The translations under genes were made by a program, and so were the position numbers. Under the pieces are notes generated by a model that was not told the DNA's origin, did not search any database, and was given only the letters and a program-made list of their open reading frames with translations. A DNA stretch of 64,000 bases from Acephala macrosclerotiorum (lineage: Eukaryota > Ascomycota > Leotiomycetes > Helotiales > Mollisiaceae), in contig MU119208.1 in NCBI GenBank assembly GCA_014904845.1, positions 372,001 through 436,000 of the forward strand, written 5' to 3'. Below, piece after piece: positions 21,625 to 32,472 of this stretch. How positions within the stretch are numbered: position 1 is the stretch's first letter; the number at the start of each line of letters is the position of its first letter.

Positions 21625-21994
21625 TCAACGACTTCTCCCAATTCTGAACGCAAACTCAACCCCAAGTGGTGTTGGTGCCGGCGGAATTGCTTGCAATGGA
21701 ACTGACTCGGGTTCTTGACCTGGTTTTGAGTTAAGAGAAAGATACTTTTCAAGAGTCGGACAAGCTTACTTTGATAATGTCTCACATGACGACGCTGTCG
21801 ATCACCAGTCAATCTCCAAGTGGCCCAAGCAAGAATTGCGCTCAGGATGCCAATCACAATTGTGAGAACGCCAATGATGAGGTTGATTCTGTTGTCGATA
21901 GAGAGATCGCGAGATGTTAATGACGAGAAGGAGGAACCTGTGATGTTTAAGATATGAAGAGCATTTTGAGTCCCTGTTGATATCACATACCCAT
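21625..21994 (-). CDS. Small single-span membrane protein, family copy D
   Basis: Proposed exons are 21994-21991 (ATGG), 21937-21770 and 21719-21625, giving 88 residues. The first donor is canonical GTATGT and the first acceptor is CACAG. The protein reads MGSSFSSLTSRDLSIDNRIN, a hydrophobic span to LAWATWRLTGDRQRRH, a Pro-rich linker (PLQAIPPAPTP) and LGVEFAFRIGRSR. The TM exon's frame stays open far upstream to about 22127 but has no ATG, which is why the 4-nt first exon is needed. Both introns are phase 1, as in copies A and B. This is the best-preserved model of the family. Confidence 0.72.
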
Positions 21995-23467
21995 GGTCTA
22001 AAAATAGCACTCGGCCCGAGGAAGGTTTTGAGGTGGTTGGCTCGGAAAGAAAATAGGCGAATGAAAGGGGTGAGTGAGAGGTTGTGCTTTCAGCCTTTTG
22101 CGGCGAGGCTGTGCTCTTGTTCGACAATGGACTTCCTTGTGACCGTTTCGATATTGCTTTTTCTACGTGGGTACTTCGAAAGAATCCTAGGTGTTGCCGG
22201 GTGCCGGTCGCGAAGTGGAGACCCAGAACTTGGTGAGGAAAAGAGGCCGACGTGGTGAATAGAGACTAGTCTGGTTGCAATTATTGGAATGTCGGTACTT
22301 GCGTTAAATCTGTTAGGATGTGGCATTCGATCATATGCAGATTATGATGGTCGCAAGATCGTTATATCTTTGAATGGGGAACAAGAGGCTACAGATGAAG
22401 TTCATATACAGATCACTTTATCTGCCCCCACCCCGCCTGGGAGCAATATTGGCCATGAAGTTCAGAGATCCTCATCCCGCGCTGGCCGACTGACACGCTC
22501 CACTGAGAAGCCAAGGAATGAGATGCAGCGCTATGAAACAGACAAGGCCGCAGCAGCACGTGTAATGTCCTCCTACCTTACACTGCGCCCGGCGCTAGTA
22601 GCTAGGCACTAGACAGTGAGTGCCAGTACTTGAAAAAGGCGACCAGGGAGTTCGTGCAGGGGCCTGTCACGACAGCATCGACTTGAAAGACAGTGTAGAT
22701 GATGGAAACCAATCAGGCGCGGCATGGCGCATGTTGGTGGCATGCCCATAGAAGGCCTGTGCAATGCTTCTTTTCACGCATCAGGATCTGGCCTCGAGGT
22801 TCCCCAGTTAGTATGCTTTCAGCGGCCATATCCTCTTTTCAACGCCTCCCAAAGCATAAATAAGATTAAGTCATGACTTGCTTGATGCTTTTTGGCGATT
22901 CGTATTCAATGGTCGGGCGAACGAAAATATTTGAGAGTCTTCACCGTGATAGTACAGATAAGAAAAGAAAATTAAAAAAATGGTGTGAGGCATGTATGCA
23001 CTCAACATCTCTCCGTACTTGATCCGCCGTTCTGTAGCAATCACATCACGAGGGCTGGACGGAATTCAATATTTTCACTCAAGATCGACTCTTCCCGGCT
23101 GGGAGATTCCCCAAGTTCCGATACGGCTGAGAAACGAATAAGCATATACTCTACACCTGCGATTTTGAACAAGACCAATTTCCATGCGAGACCGACTGAT
23201 GTACCTAGGTACCCGCAAGCATGGCCACGTGCCTCCAACACTATTGAGGCTCATTAGAAAAGTACAAGATTCTACTTGTCGTGTGGGTGAGGGTACTCGG
23301 CTTAACACAATCAACAGCATCAAGTCCACAAATTGAAATAAAGAACAAAACTGCGAAAACAATGATCTACAAAATCAGGACTAAATCACAAGATGTGGTT
23401 GTTTAGAAGAAGGATTTCCCTCGTAACATTCAATAAAGTCTCATCTTCATCTAGGTGACTCTCAACC
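21995..23467. other. Intergenic, no supported gene
   Basis: A plus-strand open frame at 22289-22612 (107 codons) has no recognisable motif and lies in otherwise unremarkable sequence, so I do not call it. A short A-rich run sits near 22960-22980. Confidence 0.4.
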
Positions 23468-23731
23468 TCAGTCACTTCTTCTAAATCTCAAAGCCAATTC
23501 GTATCCAAGCCGAGCTCCGGCAGGCGGCAATGGTCGAAGTAGCTCTTCGTTAATAGCAGGGCCTATGAAAAGTGTTAGCTATTTCTGGATTGGGTGAAAA
23601 ATGCTCAAGAGAGAAGTATTTTGATGGCCATGTCTCCTTCTCCGATCTCGAGTGAGTCTCCAGGTCGCCCAGGCAAGTATAGTAGACAATAGTCCAATGA
23701 TGACAGTGAGGATGCCAATGACGAGGTTCAT
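23468..23731 (-). pseudogene. Decayed small membrane protein, family copy E
   Basis: The TM exon reads LSADSSMNLVIG, a hydrophobic span, LAWATWRLTRDRRRRHGHQ, and the 95-nt last exon (23562-23468) ends GYELALRFRRSD. Two defects are visible. An in-frame TGA lies just upstream of LSADSS. The donor at the family's second intron reads AT where copy D has GT after the same CATCAAA-like context, so the frame runs into a TAG. Both changes fit G:C to A:T mutation. A truncated product starting at 23731 is conceivable but would lack the last exon. Confidence 0.65.
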
Positions 23732-25415
23732 GCTGCTATCTGCTGAGAGGATTCAAGGTCGAAGATTGGCAATGTGGAGATGCAGGGCAGTTGGGTTCGT
23801 TGAGTGATACTGTTTACTGAATATATGTCAGTAGCTGGACTTATCTTCGCTCTATTGACAAAGCTAAAAGTTCAAATTCCATGATGAGAAAGCTAGAACG
23901 AACAGGTGGGAAAGCACTAACGAGAAAGGTAAAGTATGCTATCACGATGAATTGGGAACTGAAGATCGACTGGACGATAAGCGAGCATTGATTTCGAGGA
24001 CAGGAAAGGAGCTGGGCCTGGGGACGTAATTCTTCACTCTGAACGGCACTAGGAAGAAGGTGCTTGCGAATTGCGGGAGGCGGTGCAAGGGCGAGGCTGC
24101 GCGAATTCTAGTAGATGAAAGGTAACTTGAGCAAGAATTTGATAAGCCAGCAGAAACGAGTGGCCGATCATCCCAGGACGCGATGAATCTGCTAGATACC
24201 CATCGTGATATGTTGTAAAGCGAGAACAGGGCCTTCGCACCTCTTAGGTTGGATGCTGATCTCTGAATGCCGTAAGACGACCTCTCAAATTCAGTCCAAT
24301 AGGATGCACGCTTGGAAGTTTCCCCGCCGGCTTCCCAATAGAGATAGTGAACAATTGAAAATCGTGCTCGATTTGTTCTGTTGTTGATGAGAGAAGATGA
24401 ATGAGCGGCAAGCCTCTCGCATTCTTCTACGTTCATCCGAGCAACTGCGAAAAACGGGGCGCATTCTGCATGTCAACCCTTGTGGTCCAGTGGAAATCCA
24501 GGATCTCCGGCAGAAATTCTCAAGCACGTTGGCATAAGATGCTTGTTTTCTAATGGAGTACTGGGGATTATGAACCCCAGATGTTCACTGGAGAACTGGG
24601 GTCCGATTGAACTACCTCAGGTATGTTTGTGCTTGATATCCTTACTCGACAGCTGTTGGACTAGGGTTCGCTCGAAGCATTATTAGGAGTAGCTGCGCCA
24701 CTTTGGAACGAGAAAAGAGGTTAAATTCGCTCAAATCTCTCAGCCTCCCGATGGGGAGCGATTCATGTTGCAGCACTCGGGACTCTCCTGCAACCACTAT
24801 TGTGCGTGTTATTCAATGCTCGGCCATCATGATCTTTGGAGCATCCTGCAATATCTCGGGCGTCCTATCATTCCGTATCTGACGTCGAAGTCTTTGACTG
24901 CCCCGCAGCCTCGGAAAATCGTCTCGAAATGCGGCGTGAAAGGAGGCTGCGGACCAGCTAGTGTTCCATTTCGCGACGGACATTGACATACTAGACCAAG
25001 ACTCTTGCTCGATGTCTGTCCCCCAACCAGTGTTGCCCAGTGAAGGCATGTATGCATATCGGTATATGAAATATGATCTGGGGAACAGTATAAGCATGGG
25101 CTTGCAACTGACAATCATCCACCAGCCCAATCAATGATTTGACGTGAACCCGACAAAACGACAATCGCGACCAATTGTGTTAGCTAAACGGGAAACAGGA
25201 TTAGAGACGAATAGACGGCGAGAAAACACTCGTATATCATCCCGGGACGTGCTTATGCACAAGTTAGCACCTGGCACGAAGCCTTGAGAAAAGGTGTATA
25301 TTAAGCCTATATAACTACAAACGCCTATCTACTTGGTGCAGATATGTATGACCTTTTCCATCCCGAACCCTACCCGCTTCAAAGACAATCAATCGCCAAA
25401 AAAAAAAACCACCCC
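23732..25415. other. Intergenic, no supported gene
   Basis: A 1.7-kb stretch with open frames on both strands (longest about 160 codons, minus strand) that show no known motif and heavily overlap each other. The final 100 bp should hold the PEX13 3' end, with an A-rich run near 25400. Confidence 0.4.
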
Positions 25416-26855
25416 CTATGAATAGAACTGGCTCTTTTGAAAACTCTCAACACCAATATCTCCCGCCTTGCCTGTGACAGTAGGCTTGGCTGTCTGGCTC
25501 GTCAAGCTATTCGTCCTGCTGCCACTTTGGCTTACGCTCTTGATCTCGCCGATCGCTTGTCCTGGCCTTCGTGCAACTTCAAGATACACGCCTGGCAGGT
25601 ATCCCATGCGTCCATCTCTCGCTCTGCAACGCCACCACTCACTTGGGTTACCCATTGGATCACTCTTGCTCAATACTGCAACCAGGTCGCCTTTCTTGAC
25701 CTCTAGGTCCACGCCTTGCACCGCTGCTCCTGCCTCAGGTGTGAAGTCGTATAGAACTCGGCAGAAGTCGAGCTTAGAAGGGTCGATTTGTTGTTGAATA
25801 GGTTGACCATCAGGTCCAATCTGGACTTGACCAGAGGCAGCTAATCTGCGCTGTTCTGCCTCCTGTGATGCAGCAAGAGCTTTGATGAGCTTGCCCATCA
25901 AGTATGGTAGACCGAATGCTGCAGCTAGGAAGAAAAGGAATGGTTTCTTGCTCGGTCTTGGGGGGTTGATCATGGTGCCATCTGGGAGGGCCGTTCTGCC
26001 TTCGAATTTGGCGAAGGCGCTAGGAGTAAGTGCTGTTGCATCTGCGGGAGGAGGTCGGCCTGTGAGTTTGGCGAAAAGAGTCCGTAGCCAACGCATGAGA
26101 GTGAAGATTCCTAGTATCGAGCCTAGTGTATTCCGCAGGTTGCCGAACTGTTCTGCCACAGACACCATCGCTATACTCGTCAGCTATTGTTATATCCATT
26201 GAACGCAATCTGCTTACCGAAGAAGCTGGAATGCGTAGCCATATATGTGCTCTCAAGCATCTGAGCAAATCCACCAAAAGCTCCAACTATGCTCTCGATG
26301 ATCTGGAAAGTCGCTGCCGTGCTCTGGGTGAAGCCATGGGTCAAGCTATTCGGATCATTGGGATCACCTTGCATGCCTCCCATTCCACCATACATCCCTC
26401 CTCCGTACATCGAGCCATATCCCCCCATTCCACCCATACCGCCGTACATCCCACCTCCGTAGCCGCCATATCCCATGCCTCCCATGCCTCCCATCCTTGA
26501 GTATGGCGATGAGTACGCTCCGCCGATTCCACCATATGGCGATGCTACGCCTCCTAATCGATTCGCTCCATATGGAGAATAAGCCGAGGCGTTGGCATTG
26601 ACCGCAGATGCTAGACTCGACGGTCTTTGAGGGATCGCCGGGGCAGATGAAGATGACGCCGTAGAGGTCGGTTGTGTCGCGGACTGCGTAGAATTATTTG
26701 TCGAAACACCTGTGGACGTTGCTAGAGCTGTAAGTGTCCCAAATCAGCATGTGCATTCATTGTCATCGTCAAAGGCGGTTTGAAATCAACAAACCTGTGT
26801 TTGCGCCCGGGGCTCCACCACGCTCCCATGGCTTCGGGGGTGATACAGTCGCCAT
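25416..26855 (-). CDS. PEX13: Peroxin 13, peroxisomal docking protein with SH3 domain
   Basis: Peroxisomal membrane protein that docks the import receptors Pex5 and Pex7 with Pex14. Exons 26855-26795, 26727-26218 and 26170-25416 give 441 residues. The N-terminus MATVSPPKPWERGG is characteristic. A Ser/Thr-rich stretch is followed by a Gly/Met/Tyr-rich region (MYGGMGGM-type repeats, about residues 125-165). The conserved membrane part contains ATFQIIESIVGAFGGFAQML, LESTYMATHSSFF and LRNTLGSILGIF. The C-terminal SH3 domain begins CRVLYDFTPE and includes KKGDLVAVLSK, WWRCRARDGRMGYLPG and VYLEVA. Intron phases fit at both junctions. Identification is secure. Confidence 0.95.
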
Positions 26856-27483
26856 GATTGCAAACTGTGCACTTGCCCTCTGCCTCCTAGGCTATTGTCG
26901 ACGTGCGCAGACCTTATTGTTGTGCTGTTGAGGATGAGCGCCGAGTTTGTTGTCGTTCTGGACCGAGATATCAGGCTTGTGACGTGAGCGGCAAAAGCCG
27001 AAGTCCTCCGCCGTAAAGAGTTTGCGGGGTTTGCAGACTCGATTTCAACCTGCATGAAAAGGCTTTTCCAAATATATAGTATTTATTCAAAAGATATATT
27101 TCTGAGATCTCTCAAGGCTGAAAAAATGAACAATAAATCCAACTCCGAATTGGTCATAGTTTATACTTGAATGCCTCTCGGAGGCTGGGAAAATTACCTC
27201 GGCTCAAAAATTGGCATACGGACGTTGGGTGCATGAGCAAGGCGAATCCTCCTGGTAAGGCATCTCAATACTCTCCAAGAAGGTCCCAGACTCAATATAA
27301 ATTCTCTCTGTTGTTCTAAGACACTCTTCTTTCTTGTATTATCATACAAAGTTCTATTTCCAAGTAGTATCACGTGATGGTAAAAGGGATAAGGGGCCAA
27401 GCGAGCACAAGATTAATGTCTGCTTTCCCAGTTCAATGAGCGTCGATTTTCACTTGCTATTCTTATTCTCTTCCTTTAGTATT
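26856..27483. other. Intergenic: PEX13 promoter and 3' end of the NmrA-like gene
   Basis: Both neighbours are on the minus strand, so the right part (up to 27483) is the downstream region of the NmrA-like gene and the left part the PEX13 promoter. I see no coding sequence. Confidence 0.45.
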
Positions 27484-28663
27484 CTACTTCAAGTCCTTGA
27501 AAGCAGGAGCGGTCTGCATGAACTCCTTCCATGTAGTCAATTTGTCAACCAAGATCTGAACAGAAGTCAGCACCTTAATCATACCACATGGGTCAAATCA
27601 GGGTATCTTACGGAATGACTCTCGTCCAATTTGGCTCCCCCATAGTAGCCGTATTCGTTCATGAGTCTCATGTTCTGCAATAATTCTTCTGCGCCCTCCT
27701 CTGGCATTCCAGACTTGCCGAGAATATCCTTGAAGACCTGATGCGGGAGTTCAACAGTCTTAGCCGTCTTCCCAGCTTCCGGATATAGTTCCTTGAACTC
27801 CTTGACTATCTCCTCGAGGGTGTAGTAATCTGTAGCACCGTAGATTCTCTTCCCTAGCGTCTTCTCGCGGTTCAGCAAGATGCCCTTCACAAACTTGCCA
27901 GTATCGCCTGCAGTGTTCAGGAGAGGGACTAGAGAAGTACCAGGAATTGGAAGAGCGAGGGACCAATCGTTGTTGGGAGGAGCTTGGCGGAACATACCCC
28001 CTGGCAAGTTGGACATATAGAGACCAGGCAAGAAGTAGGTTGCAGGAATACCGATTGAGCGAACGTAGTCCTCGATCTTGGCCTTGGAGTCAAAGTGGTG
28101 AACCCCGGGCAGTGCACCTTTTGAGACTGCAGTACGGTTTAGCTTCATAATCCCAGAAATAAAGCTAGATGTACCACTTACGCTCCATGACGTTCAACAA
28201 GCTGCTCCAGACGAAATGCTGAACTCCAGCTTCCTATGTATCAAGATCAGTCTATGAACTTCACACATATAAAATTCCAAGCTTACCTTTGCAGCATCAG
28301 CCATAGCTTTGCCCTGCTTCATTTCCACGTCGGCACTCTTGCTCTCCCAGTAATTCGTCACAGCAAACACGGCATTAGCTCCTTTCACGGCGTTCTTCAA
28401 AGTAGCAGCATCGTTGAGATCGGCCTTTCAGAAAAAAGATTAGCCATCTCCATTTTCACATCCAAGTACCGATAATGACTTACAGCAACGGTCTCAGCGC
28501 CTTGATCCTGGAGAGCTTTGGCGGAGGGCTTCGAAACATCACGTGTTACACCTCGAACAGCCCAATCCGCCTTCATTTTGGGATCTCCAAGAATTGCCTT
28601 GACAACTGAGCCACCCTGAACTCCTGTGGCACCAAAAACGACGAGGACTTTCTTTGCCGCCAT
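27484..28663 (-). CDS. NmrA-like NAD(P)-binding protein
   Basis: Atypical short-chain dehydrogenase-like protein of the NmrA/HSCARG group, which binds NAD(P) and acts as a redox sensor or isoflavone-reductase-like enzyme. Exons 28663-28484, 28424-28287, 28233-28182, 28126-27612 and 27555-27484 give 318 residues. MAAKKVLVVFGATGVQGGSV carries the Rossmann glycine motif. Then come ADLNDAATLKNAVKGANAVF and VTNYWE, HFVWSSLLNVMELSKGALPG, VHHFDSKAKIEDYVRSIGIP, ATYFLPGLYMSNL, and a C-terminal substrate-side domain ending APAFKDLK. For intron 3 I chose the acceptor at 28126 because only it restores the LSKGALPG..HHFDSKA alignment expected in the family. The substrate is unknown. Confidence 0.88.
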
Positions 28664-30225
28664 TTCGATCGTGGTGGAAATATCCGGATAAACGTATTAG
28701 GAGCGGGGAAACTGGTATTCGATTGCTTCTCAACTCAGATTTCTTTGTTTGCTGAAGACTTTGTGAATGTTGCAGAGGTGTAAGATTGAAGACGACGCTT
28801 GTGTTTCGAATGGTGATGATGCGAGTTGAATGAGAGGAGATCAACTCATACTTATACTTCTACCTTCGTTATCTAGCTGAATAAATCTGGCCAAGTTCAA
28901 CACTGGGAAGGCTCTAGCAGCTTTAGACAACCCTCGGCTCCCATACACCCCATACGCCGCAGCAGCATATACCACTGAACACCATTCTCTATTACGAACG
29001 TGTATGATTACCAATGCGAGAGTGGCATTTTTCGCATCACTTGAACAGATTAAGCCTAGCTGGAGAAAGTTGTTGAAACAAAACGAGCCACAAGAGATGT
29101 CTACAAATGTGGGATGTCGTGTTCCCGACCAATGAGCTGGCTTCCACCAGACATCGGAGTTTGCGACGCCGAGATGCGAGAGCGCGATAGTGTCGAGGGC
29201 TTGCAGTTTTATAAGCAACTTTGCACATTTCTAAGGCCCCAGGAAAGTTTCCGATAAGTTTGCGAAAAGTGCACGAAATGTTTCCAGCCACAGGCAGCTT
29301 ATGTATGGCTGGGAGACTTTCTCCTTTCACAATTCGGTGGAGCCACAGCTTACGAAGCAGCGACGATGACGCTGGAATGCAGAGCTACAGCGGCTGGTTT
29401 ACCTGAGACCTGACAAAGCCGGAGACCTTATTTCGACCGACAACCACATCGCTTCGCACCTTCGCTCATATTCTTCGGACCATAAAGAGTGAACGAGATC
29501 GAAGCCACGATGTAATGTCTCTTCTACAGAAGACTGCGTCTATGTTCCACGTCAAATCCTATCATCTAGCCGGCAAAATGTCTACGCGCCCGGGAGTCGC
29601 TACGGCACCTAGCATTAGATCTTGTGTCAGCAGCTCCCCTAACTACAGTTGATAATTACGGAACATTGCAGAGGCTAAATGGCAGTGGAACGATCTTGTG
29701 AGGTGGCGCTTGCTGCGCCAATGAATCCATTTTCGAGAAGGGATGAACCACTACGTCGGGTTGACTGAAGGCAGCTGCACCAAAAAGAGTCAACGAGAAA
29801 TCCAAAACCAACTCGGATCAAATGTCGGGTATGCACAAGAACGATCTTGAAATAATTCTTGAATGAACTAGGTCTGTGTCGAAAGGGGAAGGAGCGACGG
29901 TACGGTCCGGCTCATAGTCAAGTAGAGTGCTTGCCCAATCAACATCTTCCAAATTCCAACATCTGCTCCGCTTTGGCCCTCGAAATGGAACCGAGATATG
30001 ACCGCATCCAATTGACAGTTGTGCAAACATGGCGGCAGCCAACACAGCTAACCATGCAGGCTGATATCCGACATAGGTCTGTGAGGAGAAGTGTAGGGGT
30101 TAAGTATAAGTTCAAGTCTCGTCACTTTCCCTTTCGTGCTCATTGATTCCCTCTCGTTATTGTGACCTTCGTTCTTGCTTTGTTGACTCGCACTATTTCC
30201 CCGTTTGAACTTGATAATTAAGGAA
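28664..30225. other. Intergenic, no supported gene
   Basis: The gap separates divergent genes, so it should contain the promoters of both the NmrA-like gene and the 30226 membrane gene. Open frames here are short and overlapping. I see no RNA gene or repeat. Confidence 0.4.
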
Positions 30226-32472
30226 ATGTCGAACCTCCCAGCCCATTGCGACCCCTTGAGGTCGCAGGCTTCGCGAAATGCAAGCGACCCGTCTCTCAGG
30301 TCGAAAGTGAAAGCGAGCTCTGGACCTTCCCAAAGTGAACCTGCTATAATTTGTTCAATATGGACAATTGGGTGGCAGACACCAACTTTGATGATCGCTT
30401 GCTATCTGCTAGGTATGATCCCACCAATGGTTGATGGCATATTCTAACATGAACCTAGCAATCGTACTTGCACTTGTGCATCTCATGCTTTTTCGTTTCA
30501 TCAATGGAAGAGAGGCAGACGGCCCTACCCCAATTGCTCCTCAAACATATATTTCAACAGCTTCCAACATCCTAGCAAATGCTTTTGGCGTTGCTTTAAG
30601 AGCATCACTTGCTGTCGCATTTTGCCAGTATCTTTGGCACCTCTTTCGAGTCCAGGCGATGAAAGTTTCTACTATTGAGCTCTTGTTCTCAATAAGATCA
30701 AACCCTTTCCAGATATTTAGAATGGCAACTCTGCGCGCGACTCCTACGCTCTGTGCACTGGCACTTCTCATATTTTTGAGTCAGATTGCTACAGGCTTCC
30801 CTCCTGGAGCCATTACGATAGTGAAAGCACCAAGAATATCTTATGAAATGGTGCCTGTCCCTTCATTTAATGCGTCTTTTGTAAGTTATTCGACTTGGCT
30901 CCTAACAAAGTTCGACTCTAAATGCCATCTGTGTAGATGGGAAACAGTTCTGGCTCTGATGCAAATGCATTCTCTCTGATCAAACTTGAATTAGATACTA
31001 CTGGGACTGGAGGCTTTGAGTCAGGGTGAGTCGACATCTTCCACCAGAGGAGCATGGTCCCAGTTGACAAACATATAGAGACTTTATCGGCGGCAAGGAC
31101 ACAAATCTCATCAATCGTTTAGCTCGACAAGTATTGGTCACAGGAGAAGCATTTGCTATGCCCTCGCCGTGTGGAGTGAATTGCTCATATGTAGTGGAAT
31201 TCGAAGGCCCTTATATGGAGTGCACGAAAACTTCTCAAAATGCAGTTGTAGTAGATAGCGACAAGCTCCAGATATACACCGGCCAATGGATTTCGCCCGC
31301 TTCTGCTCAACTGGTACAGTCTCGGTATAATGGAACCTACACACTGGCGCACTTGAACACAACTACGCTGACTCCACTTTCTGTTAACGTTGCGAACTCA
31401 TCGACAAACTCCACCACTCCGACAACTTACGTGACAGTTCAGCAAGACAATACAATCTGCTCTCCCGGCCGAGCTAAGTATACCCTCAATCATACTTACG
31501 TGAACAACGTTCATTTCAGGAACGCGACAAGGGAGCCAGTAGATAGATTGATCAACCTGGCTCTCCAGACTCATGACGGAATCGTTGTGGTGCCCGGGTT
31601 TACTCTCAACGGGACTTTCGCATACGGAACCCAGCCCGCGAATTGGAGTACGGATGCCCTGAACTTCTACCGAGATAATAACCATATGGCGATTCTGGAT
31701 GCGATGATGTCGTGGCTGGCAGGCTCTTTCAACGCTTCTCTGCAGTACGCTGACGCAAACAACCCCCTCACTACTCTCAGCAACTCGAGCTACGACCTAG
31801 CGTGGGAAGAATCTTTCATATCGTTCACCAATGGCGTGTCGATCAGCAATGGACGTAAGTTTCCCTTCTATCTGCTTCTCCCCTTACAGACAAAGTACTG
31901 AGATCCGCCAAGCACAAGGCAATACCGTGATCGATAGCACTCGCTTCAACGAAATCTTTAACCAATATACGAACGCAGCGAACCCTTCATTCAATATCTC
32001 CTCTGATATTCTCAACGATTACCTGCTCAATATGACGACGTCGATCGCGACAGCGTATGGAAGATGGAATACGAGCGCTAATGCCTCGGTCACTACCTTA
32101 GTAAACGTCTACAGCTTCTCAGAACCGCTAAATCTCCTCATCCCATACTTTCTCACACTTCTGCTTGCCCTCCCTTTCGTAATTCTAGGAACCATAGCTC
32201 TCCTCAGCAATGGTGTATCCGCGATGGACGGCAGTTTTACTCAGATCATTACTACATCTACAGGCAGCTCAGTTCTGGACAAAGCAGCAGCAGGAGGTTG
32301 TCTTGGCGGCGACGAAAGCGTGCCTGACGAGCTCAAAGATTTGAAAATTAGATTCGGAGAGTTTGTAGGACGTGATGGTCCTGGCGGAATCAAGAGATCA
32401 GGGTTTGGTGTTGAAGGCGAGGTGAGAGCACTGCGAAAAGGGGCGAACTATGGAATCGCGAGATGGTTTTAA
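30226..32472 (+). CDS. Uncharacterised fungal multi-span membrane protein
   Basis: I recognise a recurring ascomycete architecture but no function. Exons are 30226-30412, 30459-30880, 30937-31025, 31079-31854 and 31919-32472 (675 residues). The last intron uses the acceptor at 31918 because nearer ones break the frame. N-terminal hydrophobic spans include ATCYLLA-type IVLALVHLMLFRF, then ASNILANAFGVALRASLAVA, QYLWHLFR, MKVSTIELLFSIRSNPF and LCALALLIFLSQ. A large region with many N-x-S/T sites and a few cysteines (PSPCGVNCSY) follows, presumably luminal or extracellular. A C-terminal span LIPYFLTLLLALPFVILGTI then leads to a cytosolic tail ending GIARWF. It stands alone, so context gives no clue to its role. 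Confidence 0.78.

Noticed and set aside
21995..22127. Starting copy D at about 22127, giving a longer N-terminus
   Set aside because: The codon at that position is TTG, not ATG, and the upstream residues match no other family member.
23942..24436. Minus-strand frame of about 160 codons as a gene
   Set aside because: It is overlapped by several other frames of similar length and has no known motif.
28841..29218. Minus-strand frame of 125 codons between 28.84 and 29.22 kb as a gene
   Set aside because: No recognisable domain and no plausible introns; it lies in the promoter region of the NmrA-like gene.
31134..31901. The 31.1-31.9 kb frame as a stand-alone gene
   Set aside because: It joins the flanking exons through good GT-AG introns, so it is one exon of the 30226 membrane protein.
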